64,000 nucleotides of DNA from the IMG/VR virus record IMGVR_UViG_3300032579_000510, positions 1-64,000 of that record. The stretch is one strand, 5' to 3'. The first letter of the stretch is position 1. The number at the start of each line of letters is the position of its first letter. A program made the translations under genes and the position numbers. Below the pieces are notes generated by a model. The model was given only the letters and a program-made list of their open reading frames with translations, did no database searches and was not told where the DNA came from. This document shows positions 24,567-33,193 of this stretch, piece by piece. Source of the DNA: a virus.

Positions 24567-24694
24567 TGATATTGACCTTGATTGTTTTGTTAGCATTTGT
24601 TATACTAGTACTATTAAACATTGGCAAGGACCGCAGTTGCTCAGGCAGTTGCTGTCAAGGCCGTAAACCATGTGATTGCAAGGATAACAAATGA
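24563..24694 (+). CDS. Tiny Cys-rich membrane protein
   Basis: 43 residues. One membrane helix (MMILTLIVLLAFVILVLLNI), then a short tail with five cysteines (KDRSCSGSCCQGRKPCDC). This is the layout of FeoB-associated Cys-rich membrane proteins. It overlaps both neighbours by 4 nt (ATGA), which supports it being expressed. Possible roles: metal handling or membrane anchoring. Confidence 0.6.
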   Translation: MMILTLIVLLAFVILVLLNIGKDRSCSGSCCQGRKPCDCKDNK

Positions 24695-25614
24695 AAGATT
24701 TATGGGTAGAAAAGTATAGACCAAAAACACTAGATGGCTATGTGTTTGTGGATAATCATCAACGTGACCAAGTTGCTAGCTGGATCAAAGCTGGGACCAT
24801 TCCGCACTTGATGTTTCACGGTGGTCCAGGAACAGGCAAGACCACACTGGCACGTATGCTGATTAATGAACTTGGTGTAGATGACTATGACGTACTTACT
24901 GCTAACGGAAGTAAAGAAGCACGTAAAGTAGAATGGATTGACAAACTTATTAATTTTTGTCAGACTATGCCATATGGTGCTTTTAAGGTAGTATTAATTG
25001 ACGAAGCTGACTATATGAATCCTGTGTCAGTACAACCAGCACTGCGTAATCTAATGGAAGAATACAGTCAAAGTGTACGCTTTATCTTAACCTGTAACTA
25101 TCCTAACAAGATTCTTCCTCCAATACACAGTCGTTGTCAAACCTTACAGATTGCCAAGGCAGATCATACAGAGTTCACAGCCAGAGTTGCTACAGTATTG
25201 GTCACAGAAGGCGTTGAATTTGATTTAGATAACCTAGACAGCTATGTCAAAGCTACCTATCCAGACCTACGTAAATGTTTGAATCTAGTGCAACAAAATA
25301 GCCAAGTTGGAGTACTACGTAAACCTAGCGATGGTGATGGTGCAGTAGGTGATTGGCGATTAGATGCTGTAGATTTATTCAAAGCAGGTAAAATCAAAGA
25401 AGCTCGTACACTGATCTGTAGTCAAGCAGCCGCAGAAGACATGGACGGTATGTATCGTTGGATGTATGACAATCTTGACATTTGGGGTAAAACCCCAGAG
25501 CAACAAGATGAAGCTATTGTTATTATTCGCAAAGGTCTAGTAAATGTACCTTTGGTTGCTGATCAAGAAATCAATTTAAGTGCAACACTTGTGGAGTTAA
25601 CACAAATTGCTTAA
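24691..25614 (+). CDS. 44: Clamp-loader ATPase subunit (gp44)
   Basis: 307 residues, near T4 gp44 (319). AAA+ motifs: Walker A GGPGTGKTT at ~44-52, Walker B VVLIDEAD at ~100, the SRC arginine-finger motif (PIHSRCQTL) at ~146. It loads the gp45 clamp (62872) onto primer-template junctions for gp43 (59179). Its partner gp62 is not recognised next to it; the following gene is an SGNH hydrolase-like ORF instead. Start overlaps the Cys-rich gene. Confidence 0.9.
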   Translation: MKDLWVEKYRPKTLDGYVFVDNHQRDQVASWIKAGTIPHLMFHGGPGTGKTTLARMLINELGVDDYDVLTANGSKEARKVEWIDKLINFCQTMPYGAFKVVLIDEADYMNPVSVQPALRNLMEEYSQSVRFILTCNYPNKILPPIHSRCQTLQIAKADHTEFTARVATVLVTEGVEFDLDNLDSYVKATYPDLRKCLNLVQQNSQVGVLRKPSDGDGAVGDWRLDAVDLFKAGKIKEARTLICSQAAAEDMDGMYRWMYDNLDIWGKTPEQQDEAIVIIRKGLVNVPLVADQEINLSATLVELTQIA

Positions 25615-26617
25615 TTACTCTGGAAGACTGTTTACCTTTGGGTGCAGTTTTACAAATTATGATTGGCCCACATGGGCAGATATCTTAGGGCGCAAATTTT
25701 CATATTACGAAAATTGGGGGCATGCTGGAGGTGGAAACCAATATATTTTTAATTCAGTAATAGAAGCTAATTTAAGAAATAAATTTACTGCCGACGATAC
25801 CATCATCATTATGTGGACATCTGTTACTAGGAATGACAGTTATTCAAAAGGTAATTGGATTTTCGACCCTGATCATATGGGAGATACTGCTGATTATCGT
25901 GGATTACTTATAAGAGATCTAGCATCAATTACTGCTATTAGTAATCTTCTTGAATCATTGGGCGTGTGTTATGAGTTCTTATCAATGCTTCCATTGACAT
26001 TAAGTCCGAATTTTGATCTATCCACTAGTAATTTCGAATTAACTGAATTTAATGACGAAGTTACTGATGTTATTGCATTATACTCCGAGACCGTAGATAA
26101 AATAAAACCAAGCTATTATGAGTTGGTAGCAAAGTTTGACTGGTTTAGTGGGCAAGGATTAACTCTAGATTACTTACCAACAGACCTTGAATTAACTAGA
26201 TTAGTCAAGGATACTGTAGATCTTCCTGGAGAATATTATAAATTTGTAGGAACTAATTTTCCTTCGTTTGAAGAATACTATTTTAATAATTATGATCATT
26301 ACCCAGATTTCGTTAAAAAAGAAATTAAAAAGTTTGACAAAATTAAAAAATCAATTTATGATCAAAACAAAAAAGAATTATTAAAATTAATCGATTATCG
26401 GACTGGATTAGTTCTAAAAAAACTTAAAAAATATCCCCGAGATCCACATCCTACCCCCAGTGAACATTTACGATATTTAGAAATGGTATTCCCTAAATTA
26501 CATGTCGACTCTGAAACCAGATATTGGGTTAGTGAATATAACACAAAAGTATTAAGTTATGAAATAGTTAGTATTTGGCAACAGTGGCAATCTCAAATAC
26601 CAAAAATTAGATTATAG
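25607..26617 (+). CDS. SGNH/GDSL-type hydrolase-like protein
   Basis: 336 residues from TTG 25607 with GGAG 10 nt upstream. SGNH blocks: I, FTFGCSFTNY with the candidate serine; II/III, WGHAGGGNQY and MWTSVTRND; V, DPHPTPSEH with Asp and His in the last quarter. The family cleaves ester bonds in lipids or sugars. Members open with GCSFT in T4-like marine phages. The gene is AT-richer than gp44 and starts inside it. Possible role: removal of acetyl groups from surface glycans. Confidence 0.72.
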   Translation: MLNYSGRLFTFGCSFTNYDWPTWADILGRKFSYYENWGHAGGGNQYIFNSVIEANLRNKFTADDTIIIMWTSVTRNDSYSKGNWIFDPDHMGDTADYRGLLIRDLASITAISNLLESLGVCYEFLSMLPLTLSPNFDLSTSNFELTEFNDEVTDVIALYSETVDKIKPSYYELVAKFDWFSGQGLTLDYLPTDLELTRLVKDTVDLPGEYYKFVGTNFPSFEEYYFNNYDHYPDFVKKEIKKFDKIKKSIYDQNKKELLKLIDYRTGLVLKKLKKYPRDPHPTPSEHLRYLEMVFPKLHVDSETRYWVSEYNTKVLSYEIVSIWQQWQSQIPKIRL

Positions 26618-26627
26618 GAATTTTACC

Positions 26628-26942
26628 ATGGCAAATTTAAACATTTATCTAGTAGCTCAATATGTAGCTAGACCTAAAGACTCCACTAAAACAGCTCAAC
26701 CTGGTTATATGACAAATCCTGAGAATATTGAGTGGGATGAGCGTATGTATATCACGCAAGGTATACGTAAAAAAGATGAACAAATGAACGTGATTTTAGA
26801 CCTAACCGAAGAGAAAATCATTAAAAATAGCTTCGAAAGTGGCAAGAAATTTAATGAGATGTTTGAATACTTCTACGAGGCTTATGGCAATTATATCGAC
26901 GAGTGCATAACTACTATCAATGAAACGAACAACCTTAAATAA
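26628..26942 (+). CDS. Conserved phage protein, function unknown
   Basis: 104 residues. Begins MANLNIYLVAQYVARPKDSTKT, a pattern shared with other T4-like phages, and ends in a helical region (SFESGKKFNEMFEYFYEAYGN). It starts behind TAGGAATTT. No enzymatic motif. Overlaps the cupin gene by 23 nt. Confidence 0.6.
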   Translation: MANLNIYLVAQYVARPKDSTKTAQPGYMTNPENIEWDERMYITQGIRKKDEQMNVILDLTEEKIIKNSFESGKKFNEMFEYFYEAYGNYIDECITTINETNNLK

Positions 26943-27240
26943 TTGCGGAGCCCGTGGTTGGTTTATAGGCAACTTCGATGGTGCTGTGCATCGGACCACT
27001 GATTTCGAAATATGTTACCAAAAGAATCCACGTGGGCAAACTGCTAGCCATATTCATAAACTGGCTTACGAAATAACTCTGGTTATTAGTGGTCGACAAA
27101 TTTGCAATGGGCAAATGTTCACTGCCGGAGAAATTTGCGTGTTAGAGCCCGGTGATATTAGTCAAATCGAATACCTTGAAGAAACTGAAGTAGTTACTAT
27201 TAAAACTCCTAGCATACCTACTGACAAGCATTATCTATAA
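26920..27240 (+). CDS. Cupin-fold small protein
   Basis: 106 residues. SHIHKLAYEITLVISGRQICNGQMFTAGEI is a cupin strand pattern with two metal-type histidines, then LEPGDISQIEYLEET. Cupins bind metals and act as isomerases or oxygenases in sugar and small-molecule pathways, among others. It is convergent with, and overlaps, the radical SAM gene by 23 nt. With its neighbours it may belong to a small modification pathway. Confidence 0.7.
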   Translation: MKRTTLNNCGARGWFIGNFDGAVHRTTDFEICYQKNPRGQTASHIHKLAYEITLVISGRQICNGQMFTAGEICVLEPGDISQIEYLEETEVVTIKTPSIPTDKHYL

Positions 27241-29197
27241 CTATTTCTATGACTTTGTTTTTAACTAGAATATTCTTATAGAAAGCAGATCGTTTAGCCG
27301 AACTTCGATTTTTTAAACTATCCATTCCTTGAAATTTTATATACAACGGGCGAGTTATAGTTAATTCTTTTTGTTTTGCGTTTATAGTTATTCTATTGTC
27401 TGTAAATGATAAGTTTGATCGATAATCGACTGATTCAGTTGACCCCGGTAGTGCTAAACATCCAATCGTAATAGCCTGTTCCATATGTTCATGCATATGA
27501 CCTACCATTGATAATAGATCTGAAACTAAACTGCCTTGATTAAATTTACTAATTACTCGTTCTATCAAAACCTCATCGGCAGTAATGTGTGACTTGCCCA
27601 CTGAATTATACATAGCACCATGCATAATCCAATCAGTAACTGATTTTCTAGATATATCAACATTTAACCAAGATCTATCTGTTAAGAATCGATTAACTAT
27701 GGGTTGATAAAATTCATAAGCAGTATATCCGTTAAGTTTTGCTAATTGCCTAGCCATTTTAAGCACATAAAATTCTTCTAAGAATTTTAAGAAATTATGC
27801 ATAACTATTTGATTTATTAAATCATCAACAGTAAAAGAACTACAACTTTTAATATATCTAATTTGACTTGTATATTTTGGAGTAATACCAGCTTCACCAC
27901 CAAACTCTAAAAAACTTCTTTTACTATAAAACCATTCAATTGAATTGTCGTTGACAAATGCAGGTTCACTCATTGGCGCCTGTGGGCTGACTTCTAACAT
28001 ATGACATTGTGTATGTCCTTCAACATCGTAGTATCTACAATGACTGGTTAATTCTATAGAAGAATTGCTACCTGGAAGACCTAGAATAATTTGGAACTTT
28101 ATTGGCCAAGGTTCGTTTTCATAATCATAATAGCCAGCAAGTTTTTCTGGACTTAATTGTACTCGTTTGATTGCTTGTAAAACTCCTTCGTCAGCATTCT
28201 GCATAGGAATATATTTTTGATTATTGTCTGCTATGTCGTGATCAAACTCACTGGCCTGATATTTGTTAAAAATATCTAAGATTTTTTTGACTCTGTCAGG
28301 GTTATTTTTTGCAAAACTACCGTAAATTAAGTAAGATTTCTTGTTGTACTTGTTTAATAGTTGATCCAATGTACAGGTAATTTGATAGTCTTCTTCAAAA
28401 ATACCAAAATTTGCATCACTTAAAAATAATCCTGGCCAATACTTGACTATGAGTTCAATTTCTTGTTCTAGATGCTGATGATTTCTACGTCTGACTTTTT
28501 GTTGTATACCACCACCCCAGTCACAGAAAACACAACCATATGGACATCCACGTGCAGTTTGCCAATAAAACATGGTATGTGTAAATGTTGGCGATTGTTT
28601 TTCTTTGTCTACATCAGTTAATATTTCATTGATGTTTTCCAATAAACAACTGTAAGAAACATAAGTGAATCCCAACATATTCTTAGAACCTTTTCCGTTT
28701 GAATATGCAATTCTACTGGCTAAATTTGTTGGTTTAATAAAAGAATCATTTTTTCTTAGCCATAGTCCATCTATGTTATCAATTGGCAAATGGTCATGAT
28801 ATCTGTCAATTAACTCTGTGATTGGGACTTCACCTTCACCTTCAATTATTCCCAAGACGTTTGAAAGAGATAACATTTCTGAATGGTCATTTAAATCAAT
28901 ATCAGGTCCACCACAGAATACAGGAACGTTAGGCCAAACACTATGGCATAGATTAATGAGATCTAACATAAATGCCTTGTTCCACACATATAGGCTTAAG
29001 AAGATAATATCAGGCGGAGTATCACATAAATTAATAATATCTTGTGGCGATTCGTGATAAAGAGGACAGATTTTCATCCAATTTATGTCGTCAGGGTATT
29101 GACCGTAATGTTTGTAGTGAGTTTTAAAAAGGTAATATATTTCACTAAACCCTTGATGATCTGTACACAAAGGGCGGCCATAAATTAATACATTCAT
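27218..29197 (-). CDS. B12-binding-type radical SAM enzyme
   Basis: 659 residues on the minus strand. The first ~150 residues are Rossmann-like (MNVLIYGRPL, IIFLSLYVWN, VPVFCGGPDID, GIIEGEGEVPITELI), as in the cobalamin-binding domains of B12 radical SAM proteins; the DxHxxG B12 ligand motif is absent. The 4Fe-4S motif is GCPYGCVFCDW (Cys218, 222, 225). The rest is a TIM-barrel plus a long C-terminal domain. It could methylate or rearrange a peptide, sugar or lipid. A phage Fe-S carrier at 14982 could supply its cluster. Start has no clear ribosome site. Confidence 0.85.
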   Translation of the reverse strand: MNVLIYGRPLCTDHQGFSEIYYLFKTHYKHYGQYPDDINWMKICPLYHESPQDIINLCDTPPDIIFLSLYVWNKAFMLDLINLCHSVWPNVPVFCGGPDIDLNDHSEMLSLSNVLGIIEGEGEVPITELIDRYHDHLPIDNIDGLWLRKNDSFIKPTNLASRIAYSNGKGSKNMLGFTYVSYSCLLENINEILTDVDKEKQSPTFTHTMFYWQTARGCPYGCVFCDWGGGIQQKVRRRNHQHLEQEIELIVKYWPGLFLSDANFGIFEEDYQITCTLDQLLNKYNKKSYLIYGSFAKNNPDRVKKILDIFNKYQASEFDHDIADNNQKYIPMQNADEGVLQAIKRVQLSPEKLAGYYDYENEPWPIKFQIILGLPGSNSSIELTSHCRYYDVEGHTQCHMLEVSPQAPMSEPAFVNDNSIEWFYSKRSFLEFGGEAGITPKYTSQIRYIKSCSSFTVDDLINQIVMHNFLKFLEEFYVLKMARQLAKLNGYTAYEFYQPIVNRFLTDRSWLNVDISRKSVTDWIMHGAMYNSVGKSHITADEVLIERVISKFNQGSLVSDLLSMVGHMHEHMEQAITIGCLALPGSTESVDYRSNLSFTDNRITINAKQKELTITRPLYIKFQGMDSLKNRSSAKRSAFYKNILVKNKVIEIVIDNACQ

Positions 29198-29224
29198 ATT
29201 TTTATTTAACGATAATACCGCTCC

Positions 29225-29232
29225 TATAAATA
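29225..29232 (+). promoter_or_regulatory. Late promoter box (TATAAATA), leaderless spacing
   Basis: A perfect octamer that ends 6 nt before ATG 29239, with no ribosome site between them. Confidence 0.6.
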
Positions 29233-29238
29233 ATTTAT

Positions 29239-29847
29239 ATGACTCCTAACAGACCCTCATGGTTTTTTAAACCAATTAACATCCCAGAACTAGATGCTAT
29301 TCAACAAGAATTTATAAAGTTGTTTGATCAACATTATTCACATATATTTGATGAACACAAAGCAAATTTTGTACACATAGATGTGGAACTAATCAAACAA
29401 AACTGCCCTACATTTATTAGTTTACTTACACGTTTAAATCTATTAGATCGTTGGTATAGTATTATCTGGGCTGGAACAAATAAAGCAGGTGCAGAAGCCT
29501 GTATACATGTTGACGAAATTAAATGGTGGGAAAGATGTATGGCCTTGAACATTCCTATACAAAACTACCATGATAGCTATACTGTATGGTACGATGCTGA
29601 TATTGAAGCTGGAATCCCTGGGTATAGTACCAGTGCTAGATATCCTGGATCATTAGGATGGCCTGAAGAAATAACTAGGGGAGAAGCGGCACGATTGCCA
29701 GTATCACAACCAGCATTTGTTAATAATGGTTTACCTCATCGCCCAATAACTAACCACAATGAACCTAGGCTGATAATTTCAGCCCGGTTCAGTCCTGAAT
29801 TATTTGATTACGATTTTGATCGTTTAGATTTCGCCATAGATCGATAG
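29239..29847 (+). CDS. Putative 2OG-Fe(II) hydroxylase (Asp/Asn-type)
   Basis: 202 residues. Iron-site pattern: ACIHVDEIKWW (HxD) near residue 94 and a distal histidine in NNGLPHRPITNHNEPRLIISARF, whose Arg would bind 2-oxoglutarate. This fits the aspartyl/asparaginyl hydroxylase superfamily. It overlaps the convergent PhoH gene by 24 nt. It is the third oxygenase-like protein of the window. No Shine-Dalgarno; a perfect TATAAATA ends 6 nt before the ATG. Confidence 0.65.
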   Translation: MTPNRPSWFFKPINIPELDAIQQEFIKLFDQHYSHIFDEHKANFVHIDVELIKQNCPTFISLLTRLNLLDRWYSIIWAGTNKAGAEACIHVDEIKWWERCMALNIPIQNYHDSYTVWYDADIEAGIPGYSTSARYPGSLGWPEEITRGEAARLPVSQPAFVNNGLPHRPITNHNEPRLIISARFSPELFDYDFDRLDFAIDR

Positions 29848-30558
29848 AATCTCCTTTACAGCTGGGTGACGAGCTATGTCTCTAGATTGGAATTCAACAC
29901 CGGCCACGTACTTACTTTGTTGGTATCGTTCAACAAGATGTTTGAAATCTAGTAATCCGTTGTCACTATCACTACGGTCTGCCTGACGTGTATCACCTGT
30001 TACTACTATTTTAGAACCTTCACCGAGTCGCGTTAGGAGCATCTTTATCTGTCCAGGGGTGGCGTTTTGCATTTCATCTGCAACGACCCAACTTCCCTTA
30101 AATGTGCGACCTCTCATGAATGCTAGTGGAGAAATCTCAATTATCTGTTCTTCTAGCATACGGGCTACTTCTCTAGGACTATAGTACTCTTGTATAACAT
30201 CAAACAAGGGTTTAGTCCATGGTTCCATCTTAGCATTAATATTACCTGGTAGGAAGCCGTGCTTTTCATCGTCCACTCCTACCGCTGGACGTGTTAGAAT
30301 TAGTTTGCTTACTGATCCTTCTTTGTAGGCTTTAATACCAGCCAGCATGGCCAGCATGGTTTTACCTGTGCCCGCAGGGCCTGTAGCAAATACTATGTGT
30401 TTGGTTTCGTCTGTGAGTAATTCTATATATGTTTCTTGATTGAGGCTTTTGGGTATTAAATGTACTGTCTTTCTCTGTTGAACGTATTGGTTAAAACTAA
30501 GTGTATTGTTTGTTTCTACTGCTGCTAGGTGTCTACTGCTAGTTCTACGTTTTGGCAT
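29824..30558 (-). CDS. phoH: PhoH-like ATPase
   Basis: 244 residues. Walker A GPAGTGKT at 60-67, Walker B WVVADEMQNATP, then GSKIVVTGDTRQAD. This is the PhoH core, a P-loop ATPase related to helicases and common in T4-like phages; its function, perhaps RNA handling under phosphate stress, is unsettled. Ribosome site AGGGAGC precedes the ATG. It is divergent from the 30744 gene across a 185-nt gap with paired palindromes. Confidence 0.93.
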   Translation of the reverse strand: MPKRRTSSRHLAAVETNNTLSFNQYVQQRKTVHLIPKSLNQETYIELLTDETKHIVFATGPAGTGKTMLAMLAGIKAYKEGSVSKLILTRPAVGVDDEKHGFLPGNINAKMEPWTKPLFDVIQEYYSPREVARMLEEQIIEISPLAFMRGRTFKGSWVVADEMQNATPGQIKMLLTRLGEGSKIVVTGDTRQADRSDSDNGLLDFKHLVERYQQSKYVAGVEFQSRDIARHPAVKEILSIYGEI

Positions 30559-30630
30559 AATGCTCCCTGTTGAAGTGTCGGTAGATTAAAGGCATCTACA
30601 AAGGTATTTAAGAGAAGGTTTTTTGTTTTT

Positions 30631-30663
30631 TAGTGACTAGTTAAATTTTATTTCTAGTGACTA
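30631..30663. promoter_or_regulatory. Two TAGTGACTA palindromes (possible operator)
   Basis: TAGTGACTA at 30631-30639 and 30655-30663 have centres 24 bp apart. Each is a 9-bp palindrome with a free middle base. They sit in the 185-nt region between divergent phoH and the 30744 gene. A hairpin GTAGAT...ATCTAC near 30582-30600 lies in the phoH leader. Confidence 0.35.
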
Positions 30664-30715
30664 AATATTAAGCTGTCTTCACAACTATCCTTTCATAACT
30701 CAATCCTATAATCTG

Positions 30716-30723
30716 CATAAATA
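30716..30723 (+). promoter_or_regulatory. Late promoter box (CATAAATA)
   Basis: One mismatch from TATAAATA; GAGCAGGA in the short leader before ATG 30744. Confidence 0.5.
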
Positions 30724-30743
30724 ATACAAAAGAGCAGGATCAT

Positions 30744-31286
30744 ATGAGTAAAGCCATACACGACGTAATAGAAAACACTAAAGAAATCTTTATGACAGAT
30801 TCAAGTCTTAGCACCCTCTGTGACTTTGAGCGTGTGTTAGATGAACTTGATACCTATGTTTTTGCCCACTGGAAAGAAGGCGAACTAGTAGAAGGCCCAA
30901 TTTACGAAAAATACTTTGTAACCTGTACTTTTATGTGGCCTTATAAAATGATGCCAGATCCACGCGGCGGTGAACGTCTACTAGACTATGACTGCGAAGT
31001 ATACTACAGTAAAGATATTTTAGAATATCCTATGAAAGTAGAAAAGCCAGAAGATTTTGAACCAGGCACTAAGATGCCTAAACTAAAGAAAACTCCTGTT
31101 TGGTTAGTTAAAATTGTAATGCCTAAAAAGCTCATGCAAGAAATTCAACAGGGTAGTTTGGAACTAGAAGGTGAAAACCTAGACCTAGAAGACATCAACA
31201 ACGCCTATGAAGAAGGCGATGATCAAGCACAATTTAATCAAGACGAACAACAAGAACAATCACAAAATGCCGAACCACAATTCTAG
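30744..31286 (+). CDS. Conserved T4-like phage protein
   Basis: 180 residues. SKAIHDVIENTKEIFMTDSS, then CDFERVLDELDTYVF and FMWPYKMMPDPRGGERLL are strongly patterned and, from memory of the family, shared by many marine T4-like phages. The C-terminal ~35 residues are acidic and Gln-rich. It sits next to a second such protein in the late region, so a head or morphogenesis role is a reasonable guess. Function is not established. Confidence 0.7.
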   Translation: MSKAIHDVIENTKEIFMTDSSLSTLCDFERVLDELDTYVFAHWKEGELVEGPIYEKYFVTCTFMWPYKMMPDPRGGERLLDYDCEVYYSKDILEYPMKVEKPEDFEPGTKMPKLKKTPVWLVKIVMPKKLMQEIQQGSLELEGENLDLEDINNAYEEGDDQAQFNQDEQQEQSQNAEPQF

Positions 31287-31833
31287 ACTATTAAGAGAAA
31301 ATCTTGAAATGGGCGATTTAAAACGCCTAGTTCACAACGAACTGCACATTGACGAATACAAAAGTAAAATGGGCAGTGATGCTGACGTTGTTGTAGTCAG
31401 TTTCAAAGTTGCAGGCAAAGAGCCAAGTGCTGACTTGGTTAGTTTTGTAGAAAAAGGCTATGACTACGTATTAGACGCAGACGTTAGCTCAGGTGAAAAA
31501 GAAGGTGGTGACTATCTGGTGTTCATTGAAGTAGAACGTACAGCAGAACTTCCAGAACAACTAGTGCAGATGATGGAAGATCTAATGAACCTAACAGAAC
31601 AAAAGATTGAAGATTGGCGTGTTAGATATCAAAAATCAAGCAAGGATCATCCTATGACTGTTGATACTATAAAAAGTATTGTACCACTAACTCCAGAAGA
31701 GTATGAAAAGAAATACGGTGACATCCATGCTGAACTTGACAGTATGAAAGCCATAGCCGGAGTACCAGTAACAACTAAAGCACCTAAGAATGAATACACG
31801 GAGAGCTTAAGAGTAGCCGCAGGCATTAAATAG
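31267..31833 (+). CDS. Conserved T4-like phage protein (virion-type)
   Basis: 188 residues from ATG 31267, which overlaps the preceding gene by 20 nt; an alternative start is ATG 31309. It contains LVHNELHIDEYKSKMGSDAD and VDVSSGEKEGGDYLVF-like sequence. This pair of genes occurs together in related phages. The C-terminal YTESLRVAAGIK is similar to C-termini of other virion-associated proteins here (e.g. ELRRLAGLQ). Function unknown. Confidence 0.68.
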   Translation: MPNHNSRLLRENLEMGDLKRLVHNELHIDEYKSKMGSDADVVVVSFKVAGKEPSADLVSFVEKGYDYVLDADVSSGEKEGGDYLVFIEVERTAELPEQLVQMMEDLMNLTEQKIEDWRVRYQKSSKDHPMTVDTIKSIVPLTPEEYEKKYGDIHAELDSMKAIAGVPVTTKAPKNEYTESLRVAAGIK

Positions 31834-31857
31834 TAATATAATTGAAAGGAATCAACA

Positions 31858-32469
31858 ATGGAAATCACAGCAGACTTAATCAAATCACTTTACCCGCAGT
31901 ACAAATATCCACAAGACCTTGCAGAGGTCCTAACAGAACAATTTCAAAAATATGAAATCAACACTGTTAATCGTGCCGCAGGATTCCTAGCACAATGTGG
32001 ACATGAATCAAACGGATTTACAGTATTAAAAGAAAACCTAAACTATTCAGCAGAAGGACTTAACAAGATATTCCATAAGTACTTCCCAACTGTAGCAGAT
32101 GCTCAACCATATGCACGTAATCCTGAAAAGATTGCTAACCGAGTCTATGCTAACCGCATGGGCAATGGTCCAGAATCATCAGGTGATGGTTACAAATTCC
32201 GTGGACGTGGTGCTATCCAATTAACAGGTCATGACAACTACAGCAAATTTGCTGCCAGTGTTGGTTATAGCCTAGATGACTGTGTTGCTGACTTAGAAAC
32301 ACTTGACGGTGCAATTGAATCAGCCTGTTGGTTTTGGGAAACCAACGGGTTAAATGCTATCTGTGATGCAGATGATATTGTACACATGACTAAAAAGATC
32401 AATGGTGGTACTATTGGCCTAGATGATCGCAAAGCACACTATGAAAAAGCCAAAGGACTATTAGGATAA
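31858..32469 (+). CDS. Endolysin, GH19 chitinase-like
   Basis: 203 residues. AGFLAQCGHESNGFTVLKENLNYSAEGL is the GH19 active-site region with catalytic Glu50 and second Glu59; FRGRGAIQLTGHDNY follows. These enzymes cleave the glycan strands of peptidoglycan. No signal peptide, so it depends on a holin. It heads a lysis cassette with coupled starts (ATG right at the stop for the next gene). Ribosome site AAAGGAATC. Confidence 0.92.
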   Translation: MEITADLIKSLYPQYKYPQDLAEVLTEQFQKYEINTVNRAAGFLAQCGHESNGFTVLKENLNYSAEGLNKIFHKYFPTVADAQPYARNPEKIANRVYANRMGNGPESSGDGYKFRGRGAIQLTGHDNYSKFAASVGYSLDDCVADLETLDGAIESACWFWETNGLNAICDADDIVHMTKKINGGTIGLDDRKAHYEKAKGLLG

Positions 32470-32927
32470 TGTGGTTATTACATTTTATCCCTGACAGCCT
32501 AATAGTACTAGTTATCAATGTTATATTATTAGGTGGCGTCGGCCTTACTGTTGGCAGTTTGTTTATGGGATTTATTCCATTTATTAAACAATACAAATTC
32601 CCATTGGAAGCCATTGGTATATCATTATTAGTAGTAGGTGCTTACCTCAAAGGTGGGTTTGGCGTAGATGCAGAAATGCGTGAGCAGGTCAAAGAACTAG
32701 AAGCCAAAATAGCAGTCGCTGAACAAAAATCTAATGCTGCTAATGCGCAAGTGCAGACTAAAATTGTCACTAAAATTCTTAAAATACATGACAAGGCCAA
32801 TGCTGCTAAAGAAACAATACGCAGAAATAAAGACACAATTAATGCAGGATGCACTTTATCTGACGAAGCAATTGATGCTTACAATTACAGTATTACAAAA
32901 ACTAAAACACCAACGGAGACAAAATAA
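32469..32927 (+). CDS. Inner-membrane lysis protein (i-spanin-like)
   Basis: 152 residues. Two N-terminal membrane helices (~residues 10-35 and ~45-63) and then an extended coiled-coil (VKELEAKIAVAEQKSNAANAQ...KIHDKANAAKETIRRNK). A tethered coiled coil after an endolysin and before lipoprotein genes fits an inner-membrane spanin subunit. It could also act as a holin. Overlaps the next gene by one base. Confidence 0.68.
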   Translation: MWLLHFIPDSLIVLVINVILLGGVGLTVGSLFMGFIPFIKQYKFPLEAIGISLLVVGAYLKGGFGVDAEMREQVKELEAKIAVAEQKSNAANAQVQTKIVTKILKIHDKANAAKETIRRNKDTINAGCTLSDEAIDAYNYSITKTKTPTETK

Positions 32928-33193
32928 TGCGCAAACTATTATTAATCTCTATACTGGCATTAACTGGATGTGCTACTAGCATTCCGGTCAAAATGAGTTT
33001 TCCACAAATTCCAGAGGCATTAAGTAAACCATGTGATCGTTTATTGCCCTTAGAACAAGGCAAGAAACAGCTCACAGACCTATTAGAAAATACAGTTGAT
33101 AACTATGCCAAGGCAAAAGAATGTTATGCTAAAGATCAAGCATGGCAAGAATGGTATGCAACACAGAAACAAATTTTTGAGGAAGTCAAATGA
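32927..33193 (+). CDS. Outer-membrane lipoprotein (o-spanin-like)
   Basis: 88 residues. MRKLLLISILALTGCATS is a lipoprotein signal with lipobox LTGC, so the mature protein begins at Cys15. The short mature part is Pro- and Lys-containing then helical (TVDNYAKAKECYAKDQ), typical of an o-spanin. It pairs with the coiled-coil inner-membrane protein just before it. Overlaps the next start by 4 nt. Confidence 0.72.
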   Translation: MRKLLLISILALTGCATSIPVKMSFPQIPEALSKPCDRLLPLEQGKKQLTDLLENTVDNYAKAKECYAKDQAWQEWYATQKQIFEEVK

